Position numbers and translations under genes: made by a program | The notes under the pieces: model-generated | Seen by the model: only the letters and a program-made list of their open reading frames with translations | The model's database searches: none | Told to the model about the DNA's origin: nothing | Origin: Peloplasma aerotolerans | GTDB lineage: Bacteria; Bacillota_I; Bacilli_A; Acholeplasmatales; Acholeplasmataceae | Length of the DNA stretch: 64,000 nt | Assembly (NCBI RefSeq): GCF_030012175.1 | Contig: NZ_JASCXW010000006.1 | Location: 1 to 64,000 of the forward strand | Direction of reading: 5' to 3' | Shown here: one piece after another, positions 28,051 through 37,770 of the stretch | Layout of the letters: each line of letters opens with the position of its first letter | Position numbering within the stretch: the stretch's first letter is position 1

Positions 28051-31000
28051 TTATTCAACAGGTGAGTCGTTGAACAAACTAAGTTGATATCCATAAACAT
28101 CTTGACTTAATACAAGATTGTCAATGATAACACCACCTTCATTCATGTGGAATCCTATCACTTGTAATCCACCTAAGTTTGTTACATATGCTGATAAATC
28201 GATTGTAACAGTTACAAAATCAGCACTTACATCAGATACAACACCATCAGTGACTAGTGTGTCCCAGTAAACGATATTGCCATCTCCAAGTTCTAATCTA
28301 AACTCATCTGCATTATTACCTGCATCTAATTTTACATCAAATGTGATGAACTTGCTTCCTGCTATTAAAGGTGAACCAAATCTTAGAGTTGCGTAACCAT
28401 CAGTGACTAGTTCAATAGCTCCATCAGTTACTAACGCCCATTCACCCCACCAATATTTAGATCCATCATTTACAGGTGTAGTTTCAAAATCTTCTTCTAA
28501 TAGAGGATACATACCATGATCATCATCTAACCATTGGAATGCCAAGTTGTCAATATATAAGATTGCACCATCATTTGCTTGTATTCCAAACTCATCAGCA
28601 AATGGTAATCCAGATAATGCAACATCAACAACGATACGTGCTGTAGATCCAACACTTGGTAATACGATAGGATTGCCATCAAGGCCAATCAGCTCATCGT
28701 TCCATTTGTGTGTACCACCAACATTAAGACCGAAACTACCTGCAGCTTCTACTTTTATATCAAATGAAATAAACTGAGGAACTCCCATAACGCCTGTATG
28801 ATATTGTACATAACCAGCTGATCCATCAAGTTTTAACATCATGTTGCCTTCAACTTCTACAAATGATGATGGTGTTCCATAGTTCGAAGCCCAATATTGG
28901 CTTGGACCGTGTTGACCATTAGCATCACCTTCAGCTAAACCATCCCATGTACCCCATAATAATTCACCATCGTAATGAGGTAAAGCATTAAACCATGCGA
29001 TGTTATCAAGTAAATAGATTTCACCATCACTTGCATGGAATCCAATTGTATCAGTAAGATCTAATCCACTTGCTACCCAGTCGATGACATATCTATGCCA
29101 TTGACCGTCTAAATTAACAACCATTGGTGTTCCATTTTCTAATATAAGTTCACCATCTTTAGCCCATAATGGAGCGCCAGTTGGTCCAACTCTAAAGGAA
29201 ACGATTGTTCCAGGTGTTGTCACTTTAAGATCAAATGCTAAGTAACGACCAGTTCCCATTGCTGCTGTATGATATTGTGCATAACCAGTTCCATCTAATT
29301 GTAGAGCTTGGTTATCATCACCATCTGCTACGATTGTAGTTGGTGAATCATATACGTTTGCCCAGTATTGTTGATCACTAACTTTTCCTTGAGCAGTTCC
29401 TAATTCTAAGCCTTCAAATGTTGCCCACATAAATTCTGAAGTTGTATCTAGTTGAGAAATAGGATTTGCAAAGAAGATTGCATCAAATGAAATGGATGAA
29501 CCTGTGTAGTATAAGTTAAATCCTGAGAAATCTGTTGTATAACCTTCTGTTAAAGTCAGGTCAACAATTAGATACGTCCAATCACCATCAACATATGGAT
29601 AGGATCCCATATCTTCAGGAATTGAAGGTAATCCTAAACCAGCTTGCCACTGGTTTGCATATACAGTTGGACCGTTAGCATCGTTAGAATCTATTTGCTG
29701 AAGTCTCAAGTTATCAAGTGTTCCAGTATCATTTAACTTATATTTAAATACCAAATATCTGTATTCATTCATATTTGCTTTTGATACTGATGTAACAGTG
29801 TAACTTACAAAATCTCCACCAGTTGAATCAAATGTTATAGCACCATCACCAATCGATGACGCAAATAGTCCAGAATAAGAAATAAGATATGTAAAACCAT
29901 TATTCAAAGCCACTTCATTATCGCCTGACCAAACACTCGTTGTACCAATTGTTGGACGACTGAAGTTATCATAAATCAAAGGTTGTTCTAGATTTAATAC
30001 TGGATATTCAACAGCTTCATAAACGCCTAGATAAGATAGGAATGCTAATGATATTGCAACATCAGTTGCACCTTCATTAATAAGTTTATAACCAGCAATA
30101 ATATCTGAACCATCGTAGATGTCTTCATATGGAATCGTTACATTTAACCAACCACTACCTAATGCTGTTGGTAATCCATCGATATCGGCAAATGATGTCG
30201 CTTCGCCTACAGTTCCATTTTCAAATATAGGAGCAACACTTAAATCATTGATGTCTAGAAGTCCAGGTGAAGCTTGTCTAAGTCTTAAAACAAGGTGTGT
30301 GTTATCTGGATTTACATCAGTGTCAATGAACTCTCCATAATGACCATCAGGTTGAATAGTTACATAAGTTCCAACTTGAACACCTACAGTTCCACTCCAA
30401 TAATCTTTATTTTGATTATAGTCACTACCTTCATATGGGAAAATTGGATTTGGAACTTTTGAGTAATAAGCATCTTTAAGTTCTAAAATACCACTACCAT
30501 CTCCAGAGATGTTCATTAAATGGAACCCAACGATCTCGCCTGATGCTGGAACATTTGCATGTCCTGTTTTACCAATAAATTCTTTGCCATCTAATGTGTC
30601 AGTAATGCTAATGACATAATTATGCCAATTCTCATCAAGTTCTCTAACATTATTTTCTAAATCGGGATCAAATGTATCCGTGAAAGGTATAACTAATACT
30701 TCGCGGTTATCATCTAGTCTAAATCCAATCGCTAAATCTTCAACAGATGCTCCAGCAAATCCTCTTAATCTTATTACAAGATATTGGAATGCTGATGTAG
30801 CAGCATTAGCGCTACCTGCTTGTTTCCATAAAGCACCGTCTGGATTGTTTCCAATTGTACCTGAATAACCAACCGAAATATAAGGTTGATCAGAATCAAT
30901 TGATGCATTTAATACGATTTCAGAATCAATAGTGTTTGCTGTAAAAGCATTAATCAGTTGATCGAAATCAGAGTTGTATACTCTACCTTGATATAGTGGT

Positions 31001-31539
31001 GAGTCAGGAATGCCTAAAAATGAATATTTAGCATAAAGTTCGATATTGCTATTCACTGGTGCAGAAAAATCATAAGCTACACCATTTAAGAGCCACCCAT
31101 TAAATGAGAATGCTGCCTTTTCAGGTTGAGTAGGCTCTATAGCTTGATCACCTGCATCTACAATCTGTGATGATACTGCAGTTCCGCCAACTGAATTAAA
31201 GGAAACTGTATACTCTGTTTCAACAACAACTTCAGTGTATTTAGCAACCAACGTAATGTTTGCTGTTACAGGTGTTGAAAACACATAAGCATCATCACCT
31301 AAGAACCAATCATTAAATGTATAACCTTCTTTTGTAGGGTCTTGAGGTCTTTGTACTGTGTTACCTTCTTCGACTTCAACAGTAACTGGAGTTGTTCCGT
31401 TATCTGCATTAAATGTCACAGTAAATGTTGTTGGAGTTTCCGTAGGAACAGTCGGATCTTCCGGCTTACAGCTGACCAGTAAAAGCACAGTCAGTACCAA
31501 AAGAAACGTTCGAAAAATTTGAATACTAATTTTTTTCAT
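28051..31539 (-). CDS. Giant multi-module glycan-binding lipoprotein
   Basis: 1162 residues. Lipobox VSC (Cys 24), a Thr/Pro-rich spacer, then two InlB/Listeria-Bacteroides type beta repeats (about 38-105 and 108-178, each with TFNDWF or SFNGWL and a closing KY). The rest is a series of beta-rich modules of about 140 residues. The last three are visibly alike (shared QYWA, QYHT, DNIAW/DNLAF signatures). No catalytic motif is recognised. It is probably a surface carbohydrate-binding protein that holds polysaccharide for the neighbouring glycosidase and importer, a role comparable with SusE/F. RBS region TCTCC complement precedes the start. Confidence 0.75.
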   Translation of the reverse strand: MKKISIQIFRTFLLVLTVLLLVSCKPEDPTVPTETPTTFTVTFNADNGTTPVTVEVEEGNTVQRPQDPTKEGYTFNDWFLGDDAYVFSTPVTANITLVAKYTEVVVETEYTVSFNSVGGTAVSSQIVDAGDQAIEPTQPEKAAFSFNGWLLNGVAYDFSAPVNSNIELYAKYSFLGIPDSPLYQGRVYNSDFDQLINAFTANTIDSEIVLNASIDSDQPYISVGYSGTIGNNPDGALWKQAGSANAATSAFQYLVIRLRGFAGASVEDLAIGFRLDDNREVLVIPFTDTFDPDLENNVRELDENWHNYVISITDTLDGKEFIGKTGHANVPASGEIVGFHLMNISGDGSGILELKDAYYSKVPNPIFPYEGSDYNQNKDYWSGTVGVQVGTYVTIQPDGHYGEFIDTDVNPDNTHLVLRLRQASPGLLDINDLSVAPIFENGTVGEATSFADIDGLPTALGSGWLNVTIPYEDIYDGSDIIAGYKLINEGATDVAISLAFLSYLGVYEAVEYPVLNLEQPLIYDNFSRPTIGTTSVWSGDNEVALNNGFTYLISYSGLFASSIGDGAITFDSTGGDFVSYTVTSVSKANMNEYRYLVFKYKLNDTGTLDNLRLQQIDSNDANGPTVYANQWQAGLGLPSIPEDMGSYPYVDGDWTYLIVDLTLTEGYTTDFSGFNLYYTGSSISFDAIFFANPISQLDTTSEFMWATFEGLELGTAQGKVSDQQYWANVYDSPTTIVADGDDNQALQLDGTGYAQYHTAAMGTGRYLAFDLKVTTPGTIVSFRVGPTGAPLWAKDGELILENGTPMVVNLDGQWHRYVIDWVASGLDLTDTIGFHASDGEIYLLDNIAWFNALPHYDGELLWGTWDGLAEGDANGQHGPSQYWASNYGTPSSFVEVEGNMMLKLDGSAGYVQYHTGVMGVPQFISFDIKVEAAGSFGLNVGGTHKWNDELIGLDGNPIVLPSVGSTARIVVDVALSGLPFADEFGIQANDGAILYIDNLAFQWLDDDHGMYPLLEEDFETTPVNDGSKYWWGEWALVTDGAIELVTDGYATLRFGSPLIAGSKFITFDVKLDAGNNADEFRLELGDGNIVYWDTLVTDGVVSDVSADFVTVTIDLSAYVTNLGGLQVIGFHMNEGGVIIDNLVLSQDVYGYQLSLFNDSPVE

Positions 31540-31615
31540 ATTTTCTCCTTACTCATGTATGATAGTTTACATGATTCTCTATTTTAATGGCTACTATCAG
31601 CCTTTATTAAAACCT

Positions 31616-34438
31616 TTATTCGTAAATACTTATTTCTGAAAATTGTGCACCAAATCCACCTGGTGCGGTATTTGCTGTAACGATGAAGATGATTGAACGC
31701 ATTTCCACTGAGTTAGGCAATGTGATGGATATCATATTACCTTCACTACTATCAAACAAGTAGTCCCTTGGTCCTTCAAATAAGTTTTGCCAATTTGTAG
31801 AATCAAAACTTGTTTCTGCACTAGTTGAATATTTAATCTCAATGGTTTGTGTACGAGGTGGCCAACTTGATAATGGTGGTAAGTGAAGATTAATAATGCG
31901 AACATCGCGTACTGCACCCATATCTACAATAATCCAACCTGGCCATAAGTTCTTTCTAGATTCAAAATATGTCATCACATCACCATCTGTTAATCTTTCG
32001 GGATTATAAACATCTTCATAAGGACTCGCGATAGGTGTTCTACCAAACGTTAATGAAGCTGGATAAAACTCAATATATCTTAAGAATGGACTGTTTGCAT
32101 AGATTGCACCTTCATAATTATGGAATCTTAATTGAACTGCGATGTAGTCTCCTGGAGCTAAACGAATATCAACATAATTATTCTTAGATGGAGAAAACTC
32201 ATAGTTTTCACCATTTAATCTTTTTGAGAACACTGGTAACCCTGTAGTTTGGCTAATCGTTGTTGCTGCGTAAACTGATATGTTTTGCGATTGGAAGTAC
32301 ATGGAATCCGTATCTCCATAAAGTCTAATGGAACCTACTTGATGTGCTTGATCAAACATGATGGATAATGCTATATAATCAGCTCTAGTTGCACTTGGCT
32401 CCCATGTATCAGCAATCCACATGGAGTCGTCATCTGTTAAAACATTCTCGACTTCAAATCCTGGAATATCGTAGTTAATGATTTGTGAACCTCCCCAGTC
32501 TTGTGTTGTTACACCATAAGTTGCACGCGCAGTAAAGTTACCTTCAATCTTTTGCCCTGCATAAGGTGGATCTACACGAGAAATTGAGAATTCAGGGATT
32601 TCAATTGCATCTTGAGATCTAGCTGGTATAACAACTTTATCAACAACATAGTAGTCACCTAGCTCTAGTTCATAATAATGATACACGTGTGCACCTGTAG
32701 GTGTGTTAGATGAAGTTACTTGAATGTTTGACACAAAGCTATTCGCGTTAATCTGTGATGCTGAAGTTATTGGAGCACCACGGAACTCAACATCAGAGAA
32801 ATAAATGTTTTGAATATTTTTTTGTGCATCAAATCCATTCATTCTAATAACTAGATTTGATGTGTCTTCACCAATCTTTTTATCGTTTAACACTTTGATG
32901 TTTTCAAAGTATACATCTTTAATCGTTCCTCTAACAAACTGTGATTTAGACCAATCTGCATTATATGCAATGGTTAGATCAATAAAGAAATCATCATAAG
33001 TTTCTGTCCAAATATCACCAACTTGATAACTGTTTTCTATCGTAATATTTTTAAAGTGAATATCACTAATCGCTGCTTGATCAGCATTATGAATGCTCAT
33101 CACAGCTTTATGGTAATTATGTAGAACTGTGATATCTTCAAAGACAACATGCTCAATTTTTTCACCATGTGTTTCATAACCAACTTCCATAGACTGTGCT
33201 AAATCAGTCCATAAAATATTGTTTGAGAATACGACATTATATGTTGACTTGTTATTCACGTTTTTAACAACGAGTGAGTCATCCCATGTTCTAATAAATG
33301 AGTTTCTAACGATGACATCCTCACAAGATTGAATGGAAACACCATCCCCGTTAGCTCTAGCAGTAACAATCTTGATATTATCAATAACGATGTTTTTAGA
33401 TTCCTGTGCATGGATCACCCATCCAGCAGGATCCAAGAATGTAATACCTTCAATATATATGTTTTCACTTCTTTGTAGTTCTACGGGAATTGCACGTTGT
33501 GCAGCTTCTTCTCTAGGATAGATAGAACCTGAGATTATACCTCGTCCACGGATCGTTACATCTTGTAATTCGTACATATTAAACTGTCCATAAACAAGAG
33601 CTCCACCAGCTATGTAAACTGTTTGACCCGATTCAACTGGAATCGTATCTGTTTTCCAAACACCAGGGCCTATGTAAATAATGTCATCATCTAAAGCTGC
33701 TTGTTCTGCAGTAATTGGATGTTCTTCAATTGGATTTGCAAACAAGTGAATCGCTTCTTGGATAACTGAACCATTAGGTGTTGTTTGCGGTACTGGGTCA
33801 TTTAACTGAATCGTATAGTTTGCTGGATATTCTAAGTCAAATTCAATGGTGTTACCTGTAATCGTTACTTCAATATCATAAGCTAACGGATGCACAGATG
33901 CTTTAGTAACGACATAATCATCTAAAATATTGATTTTAACATTGACTTTACCCAAAAAATCAAAGCTTGCTACAGATGTGTATGTGTTAGGCTTAATCCA
34001 TGTAAAACTTCTGGCATGATTAACTAATGTCTCATGTACAAATAATGGAGATTCTTCTACTAAAATTTCATATCGATCAGATGATTGTAGAATATCTGGC
34101 ATATCGTAGATGATTAACTCAGTAGATGTTTGCACACCAAACAAAACATTAATCGAAAAAGATGCAGTAGCATCTAAATATGAGATAACAACAGTTGATT
34201 GACCAACTGTTGATGTATTAAATTGAGTAACATCATAATCAGTGACAACTTCTTCTTGGTCACCAACTTTATATGTCACAACCATACCCTCTGGATCGAA
34301 TGTTTGATTCAGATAATATGATGTCTTATATGTCCCTGAAATGATTAGTTCAGGTTCAGTTGTACTTTTACAACCCATTAACATGAATGCTCCAAGTATG
34401 ACCAAAGTAGCTATCATAATTTTATTTATATATTTCAT
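31616..34438 (-). CDS. Surface beta-helix glycosidase, clan GH-N-like (GH49/GH28 type), with C-terminal discoidin domains
   Basis: 940 residues. Lipobox MGC (Cys 23); a bacterial Ig-like domain (about 30-100); a beta-sandwich; then a right-handed parallel beta-helix (about 240-590). This holds ANGDGVSIQS, RTWDDSLVVKN and SMEVGYE, placed like the catalytic Asp cluster and conserved blocks of GH49 dextranases and related GH28 enzymes. Two F5/8-type (discoidin, CBM32-like) domains follow. First gene of the operon. Alpha-glucan cutting (dextran-, nigeran- or pullulan-like) is inferred from the fold and the GH65 context; the exact family is not certain. Confidence 0.72.
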   Translation of the reverse strand: MKYINKIMIATLVILGAFMLMGCKSTTEPELIISGTYKTSYYLNQTFDPEGMVVTYKVGDQEEVVTDYDVTQFNTSTVGQSTVVISYLDATASFSINVLFGVQTSTELIIYDMPDILQSSDRYEILVEESPLFVHETLVNHARSFTWIKPNTYTSVASFDFLGKVNVKINILDDYVVTKASVHPLAYDIEVTITGNTIEFDLEYPANYTIQLNDPVPQTTPNGSVIQEAIHLFANPIEEHPITAEQAALDDDIIYIGPGVWKTDTIPVESGQTVYIAGGALVYGQFNMYELQDVTIRGRGIISGSIYPREEAAQRAIPVELQRSENIYIEGITFLDPAGWVIHAQESKNIVIDNIKIVTARANGDGVSIQSCEDVIVRNSFIRTWDDSLVVKNVNNKSTYNVVFSNNILWTDLAQSMEVGYETHGEKIEHVVFEDITVLHNYHKAVMSIHNADQAAISDIHFKNITIENSYQVGDIWTETYDDFFIDLTIAYNADWSKSQFVRGTIKDVYFENIKVLNDKKIGEDTSNLVIRMNGFDAQKNIQNIYFSDVEFRGAPITSASQINANSFVSNIQVTSSNTPTGAHVYHYYELELGDYYVVDKVVIPARSQDAIEIPEFSISRVDPPYAGQKIEGNFTARATYGVTTQDWGGSQIINYDIPGFEVENVLTDDDSMWIADTWEPSATRADYIALSIMFDQAHQVGSIRLYGDTDSMYFQSQNISVYAATTISQTTGLPVFSKRLNGENYEFSPSKNNYVDIRLAPGDYIAVQLRFHNYEGAIYANSPFLRYIEFYPASLTFGRTPIASPYEDVYNPERLTDGDVMTYFESRKNLWPGWIIVDMGAVRDVRIINLHLPPLSSWPPRTQTIEIKYSTSAETSFDSTNWQNLFEGPRDYLFDSSEGNMISITLPNSVEMRSIIFIVTANTAPGGFGAQFSEISIYE

Positions 34439-34469
34439 TTTCTCACCCTTTACTTTTATAGTCGACCTT

Positions 34470-34530
34470 ATTATACATTAAGTTTTAGTAGAATGAAAGC
34501 GTTTTTCCAAAAAAAGTTAATCGGTTAACT
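34470..34530 (-). promoter_or_regulatory. Promoter and two LacI-type operators of the glucan operon
   Basis: Minus-strand -10 TATAAT (34470-34475); the -35 is poor. Upstream lie TGAAAGCGTTTTTC (34494-34507), a near-match to catabolite-response elements with the AANCGNTT centre, and AGTTAATCGGTTAACT (34515-34530). The latter has perfect 6-bp arms and the same centre. The first overlaps the -35 area. These are candidate sites for CcpA and the operon's LacI protein. Confidence 0.65.
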
Positions 34531-34596
34531 AAATTAACAAAAATATGGTTTATTTTTTATGTTTTTTTAATTGATTGAGCTTTTTACGTTACAAAA

Positions 34597-34640
34597 GAAC
34601 AAAAGTGAATAAATTCACTAGGGGCGATTCATAATCGCCA
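34597..34640. mobile_element. Solo left end of the IS91-family element
   Basis: 34,597-34,629 is identical over 33 bases to the left end of the element at 45,844. It contains the GTGAATAAATTCAC palindrome and the start of the GGCGATT...AATCGCC stem, closed here by 34,639. No transposase or right end follows, so it is a relic or a one-ended product. Confidence 0.75.
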
Positions 34641-34645
34641 TGTCA

Positions 34646-34655
34646 CACGCGCGTG
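34646..34655. repeat. GC-rich palindrome CACGCGCGTG
   Basis: A perfect 10-bp palindrome within a stretch of alternating C/G that stands out sharply from the AT-rich surroundings; function unknown. Confidence 0.5.
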
Positions 34656-34713
34656 CGCGATATACATAATGTCACTACTATACTTCATGTATGATATAAA
34701 TACAATTTCCTAT

Positions 34714-34745
34714 TCAAAAGAAAAACTCGATTCAAGTATCGAGTC
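34714..34745 (-). terminator. Terminator after 126-aa gene
   Basis: ACTCGAT / ATCGAGT arms with a 6-base loop and a following TTTTTCTTTT on the minus strand. Confidence 0.8.
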
Positions 34746-34761
34746 TTTGTTTTATCTAATA

Positions 34762-35142
34762 TTATACTTTTTTAAGGGTTGCTACCTTACATTCAACTTT
34801 ATGTTCAACATCATTAACCATTAAAGGTACTTCTACGATTTCTTCACCAATAGATATAACTTTTAAGGTATGTTTTCCAGTCTGCAAGACTTGGTCTACC
34901 TCTAAGGTATCTTTAGTTCTAAAAGTCAATGTTTCAAAATCTTTATCTAATATGCCATAAATCGGTAAATCGAGGTTGATAAAATTACTTGTAACTTTTT
35001 TGATTTTGATTGATGCTTTCTTAAAAGTCTGATAGACCTCAATAAGTTCTTTTGTATCCGCTGTATATTGTTTAACTTCATCAACTGCTTTATCAGCTTG
35101 TTTTTTTACATCTCTAAAGAATTTTTTGCTTTGATTTTTCAT
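34762..35142 (-). CDS. Hypothetical protein with coiled N-terminus
   Basis: 126 residues, not recognised. The first 55 are lysine-rich and helical (likely coiled coil); the rest looks like a small beta-rich domain. There is no signal peptide or membrane helix, so it is probably cytoplasmic. ATG at 35142 follows TTGGAGG; the upstream TTG is part of that ribosome site. Own terminator downstream. Confidence 0.65.
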   Translation of the reverse strand: MKNQSKKFFRDVKKQADKAVDEVKQYTADTKELIEVYQTFKKASIKIKKVTSNFINLDLPIYGILDKDFETLTFRTKDTLEVDQVLQTGKHTLKVISIGEEIVEVPLMVNDVEHKVECKVATLKKV

Positions 35143-35219
35143 ATTGTGTTTATCCTCCAATCTATATATGTATTATACACTTATTTAGAGTAAATAATCA
35201 TTTTGTGTTATTCTTCATA

Positions 35220-35942
35220 CTATTTTGTGCTTTTAATCTGATGTAGTTCTTTTATTGAATACCTGTGGTATATTTTTTGACTAATTAAGTAAAAGAGTGA
35301 TGCTAAGAAAAAATAGATTGTCCATATGCCTATGAAATATATGATATATATAATAACAGCAATCCCAGGTAATGCTTCTTGCAACCCAATGATTGCCTTG
35401 CCTTCTAAAACAATATATATAAATAGGAATTCATTTTCAAATTGAATAATAAAACCCATACCAATTTGATAGATGACGACAAGCAGAGTCCAGATCATAA
35501 TAAGTTTACGCGTAGATGCAGGCAGTAGTTCTAATTTCATTACAAGAAGACTACCCAAATAGAGTAATGAATGACTCACTAAAGCAACAAGTGTTGTTTC
35601 AAAACCATTTGTTGTCACCAAAAAATCAGAAATAAATGGAAAAACGATAAGATAACCGAAACCTGATAAAAAAGCAGCAAAAGTAACGAATGGTTTCAAC
35701 GCTTTTATTGAAAATAGGAAGGTAAGACCAAAAAGGATATATGTAACAGCTGAAAACTCAACTGGTATTTTACTTAGATTACCAGATGCTATTTGTAATA
35801 CATATTCTGTTGTTTTATAGATAACAAGGACTAAAGAAATGGTGATGATGATGCTTTTGATAATCATTGGTCTAGACTTGAGTAAGACAAATGCGAGAAC
35901 ATTGATGGATACTAACCATGTTAAAGCAAACCAAATGGACAT
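35220..35942 (-). CDS. Integral membrane protein, possibly YwaF/TMEM164-like
   Basis: 240 residues with about seven hydrophobic helices. Spacing of helices and conserved-looking loops (KIPVEFSAVTY, LVSHSLLYLG) recall the TIGR02206/YwaF family, but the resemblance is weak. No catalytic motif. Stands alone. Confidence 0.55.
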   Translation of the reverse strand: MSIWFALTWLVSINVLAFVLLKSRPMIIKSIIITISLVLVIYKTTEYVLQIASGNLSKIPVEFSAVTYILFGLTFLFSIKALKPFVTFAAFLSGFGYLIVFPFISDFLVTTNGFETTLVALVSHSLLYLGSLLVMKLELLPASTRKLIMIWTLLVVIYQIGMGFIIQFENEFLFIYIVLEGKAIIGLQEALPGIAVIIYIIYFIGIWTIYFFLASLFYLISQKIYHRYSIKELHQIKSTK

Positions 35943-36092
35943 GTTACACGCTTCTTCCTTTTATAGATCTTCGATAGAACAATTATATACTAGTTTTATT
36001 TATTTGTCAGTTAAAACAAATATTGACATATTGTTTTCTTTGCTGATAAGTCCTATTGACTAAATACCCAATTATTAAATAAACTATGATAA

Positions 36093-36118
36093 CAAAAAGC
36101 GCATACGATAGCATACGC
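36093..36118 (-). terminator. Terminator of S41-like gene
   Basis: Minus-strand hairpin GCGTATGC-TATC-GTATGCGC (8 pairs, two G-U) followed by TTTTT. Confidence 0.65.
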
Positions 36119-36151
36119 CATTTTCTTTACTAATATTCACTTATTTTATGT

Positions 36152-37690
36152 TTAATTAGATAATCTTATATACTCAATTAAATCAATTAAATCACTTGAT
36201 TCTTGTGAAACCAGTGTGTAATCGACTGGTATACCATATTCAACATTATCACCTAAATGATTTGAAAAATGAAAGGCAAAAGGCACATAAAGGAGCATCC
36301 CACCAGGGGCGAAAAGTACATCAACATGACTTGATCCACCACTAGACTTTTCTCCAATAATTATTACATCTCCATAAGTTTTCGCATATAATGTAAAAAT
36401 ATTAGCAGCACTGTAAGTCAAAGCTGAGGTTTTGATATAAATGTCTTGATTAAGTCTGTTTATGTTTGATTCAAAATAATAACTGTGCATTCCTGATAAA
36501 GTATGATGTTTTAAAGTTGTGGGTATTATTCCATCAATAACATAGGGTAGCATATCCATCATCGCATACATATAACCACCTGGATTACACGTAAAATCGA
36601 TAACGACATCTGTTGTCTGATTTCCAATATACAAATCCTTTTCATAGGCAAAAACTTCTGCTGTATAGGTATCAAATTCATTGACAATTAATAAAGTGAT
36701 TGTTGAATTGAGTTGTCGAGATAAATTATTTTCACAATATGCCTCAAAAACCTCTTCTTGTTCTATGTTTAATTGTGTTCTACCTTTATATTGATAATCA
36801 TCGTCATCAAAACTATAACTTCCACCATAGTAACCTTCGAATACAAGATGCATGTGCATATCATCAAAATCTTTAACTAAAAAATCTATAGTTTGATAAA
36901 ACGAATTGTTATTTTCACTAAGTGTTTCCTTGAGTGGAGCAAATAGATTTCTATATTTATACGGTTCTGGTGAAAAATTCAAACCATAAAAATAATCATA
37001 GTAAAAACCTAAAAAATCTATGATGTGTTTTTGTAAGTCCTGTGGCATGGTTTGACTGATGTAACGTAGAGGAAAATCAACAAACTCAATATCTGCGTTA
37101 ATTGCGAATAGTGCAACTCCATTAAAGTAGAGATTTGTTTGAAATCCGCTAAATAGTAAATTTGCAAGAACTAAAGGTAAATAGTATTCTTCTTGGTAAA
37201 TAATTGGAGTAAGATTATAACCTCCTAAATCTAAAAGAACAGCGTCCGAAAACTGATGAGATTCAAGATTATAGTCTTCTGTTAGATAATAGTAATCAGG
37301 ATAGATCAAATCTCCATCAAGAAAATATAAAAACTCGATATGGTTTAACTCAAGCATTTTGGTGTCTAATTCGTAATCCACTTTAAAATTTTTTTCAAGG
37401 TTAGGTTCGATATATGATATTGAAAAACCTTCAGTATCACTTTCATATACGTAGGATTCGATAGATAAGTAAGCTGGTAATAAATCTAATAGGGTTGTGA
37501 TTTCAATAAAGGGAACTTCTTCTTGTTCGTCAAAATACAAAGGTATTTTTTTATTGTCTATCACTTCATTAATGTAATCGTAAAAATCCACATTGACTAG
37601 TTTGTTTTTGCGTGGTGGGTAAAGCATTGAGCAAGCTGCTAATGATATGACGATGGATATTGCGAAAATGAGGATAATTATTTTTTTCAT
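36152..37690 (-). CDS. S41 (tail-specific) peptidase-like lipoprotein
   Basis: 512 residues. Lipobox LAAC (Cys 20). The C-terminal third has the S41 core: VVIDFTCNPGGY (as in IDLRxNxGG) and TSALTYSAANIF, where the family's catalytic Ser sits, followed by GEKSSGG. No PDZ domain is recognised. It is an exported protease or a degenerate relative acting at the cell surface. No clear ribosome site precedes the ATG, which is unusual here. Last gene after the SDR and possibly in the same transcript (80-base gap). Confidence 0.72.
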   Translation of the reverse strand: MKKIIILIFAISIVISLAACSMLYPPRKNKLVNVDFYDYINEVIDNKKIPLYFDEQEEVPFIEITTLLDLLPAYLSIESYVYESDTEGFSISYIEPNLEKNFKVDYELDTKMLELNHIEFLYFLDGDLIYPDYYYLTEDYNLESHQFSDAVLLDLGGYNLTPIIYQEEYYLPLVLANLLFSGFQTNLYFNGVALFAINADIEFVDFPLRYISQTMPQDLQKHIIDFLGFYYDYFYGLNFSPEPYKYRNLFAPLKETLSENNNSFYQTIDFLVKDFDDMHMHLVFEGYYGGSYSFDDDDYQYKGRTQLNIEQEEVFEAYCENNLSRQLNSTITLLIVNEFDTYTAEVFAYEKDLYIGNQTTDVVIDFTCNPGGYMYAMMDMLPYVIDGIIPTTLKHHTLSGMHSYYFESNINRLNQDIYIKTSALTYSAANIFTLYAKTYGDVIIIGEKSSGGSSHVDVLFAPGGMLLYVPFAFHFSNHLGDNVEYGIPVDYTLVSQESSDLIDLIEYIRLSN

Positions 37691-37770
37691 AAGATATTTT
37701 TATATTCTGTTTGGAATTTTCACATGAAACTGAATATGTCGTCCTTTCTTTCATTTGTTTGATTTTGAAA

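Noticed and set aside
28547-30868. Several 62-76-aa plus-strand frames opposite the giant lipoprotein
   Set aside because: Low-complexity antisense of beta-rich repeats.
35839-36063. 74-aa plus-strand frame opposite the 240-aa membrane protein
   Set aside because: Mostly antisense to a real gene; no ribosome site.
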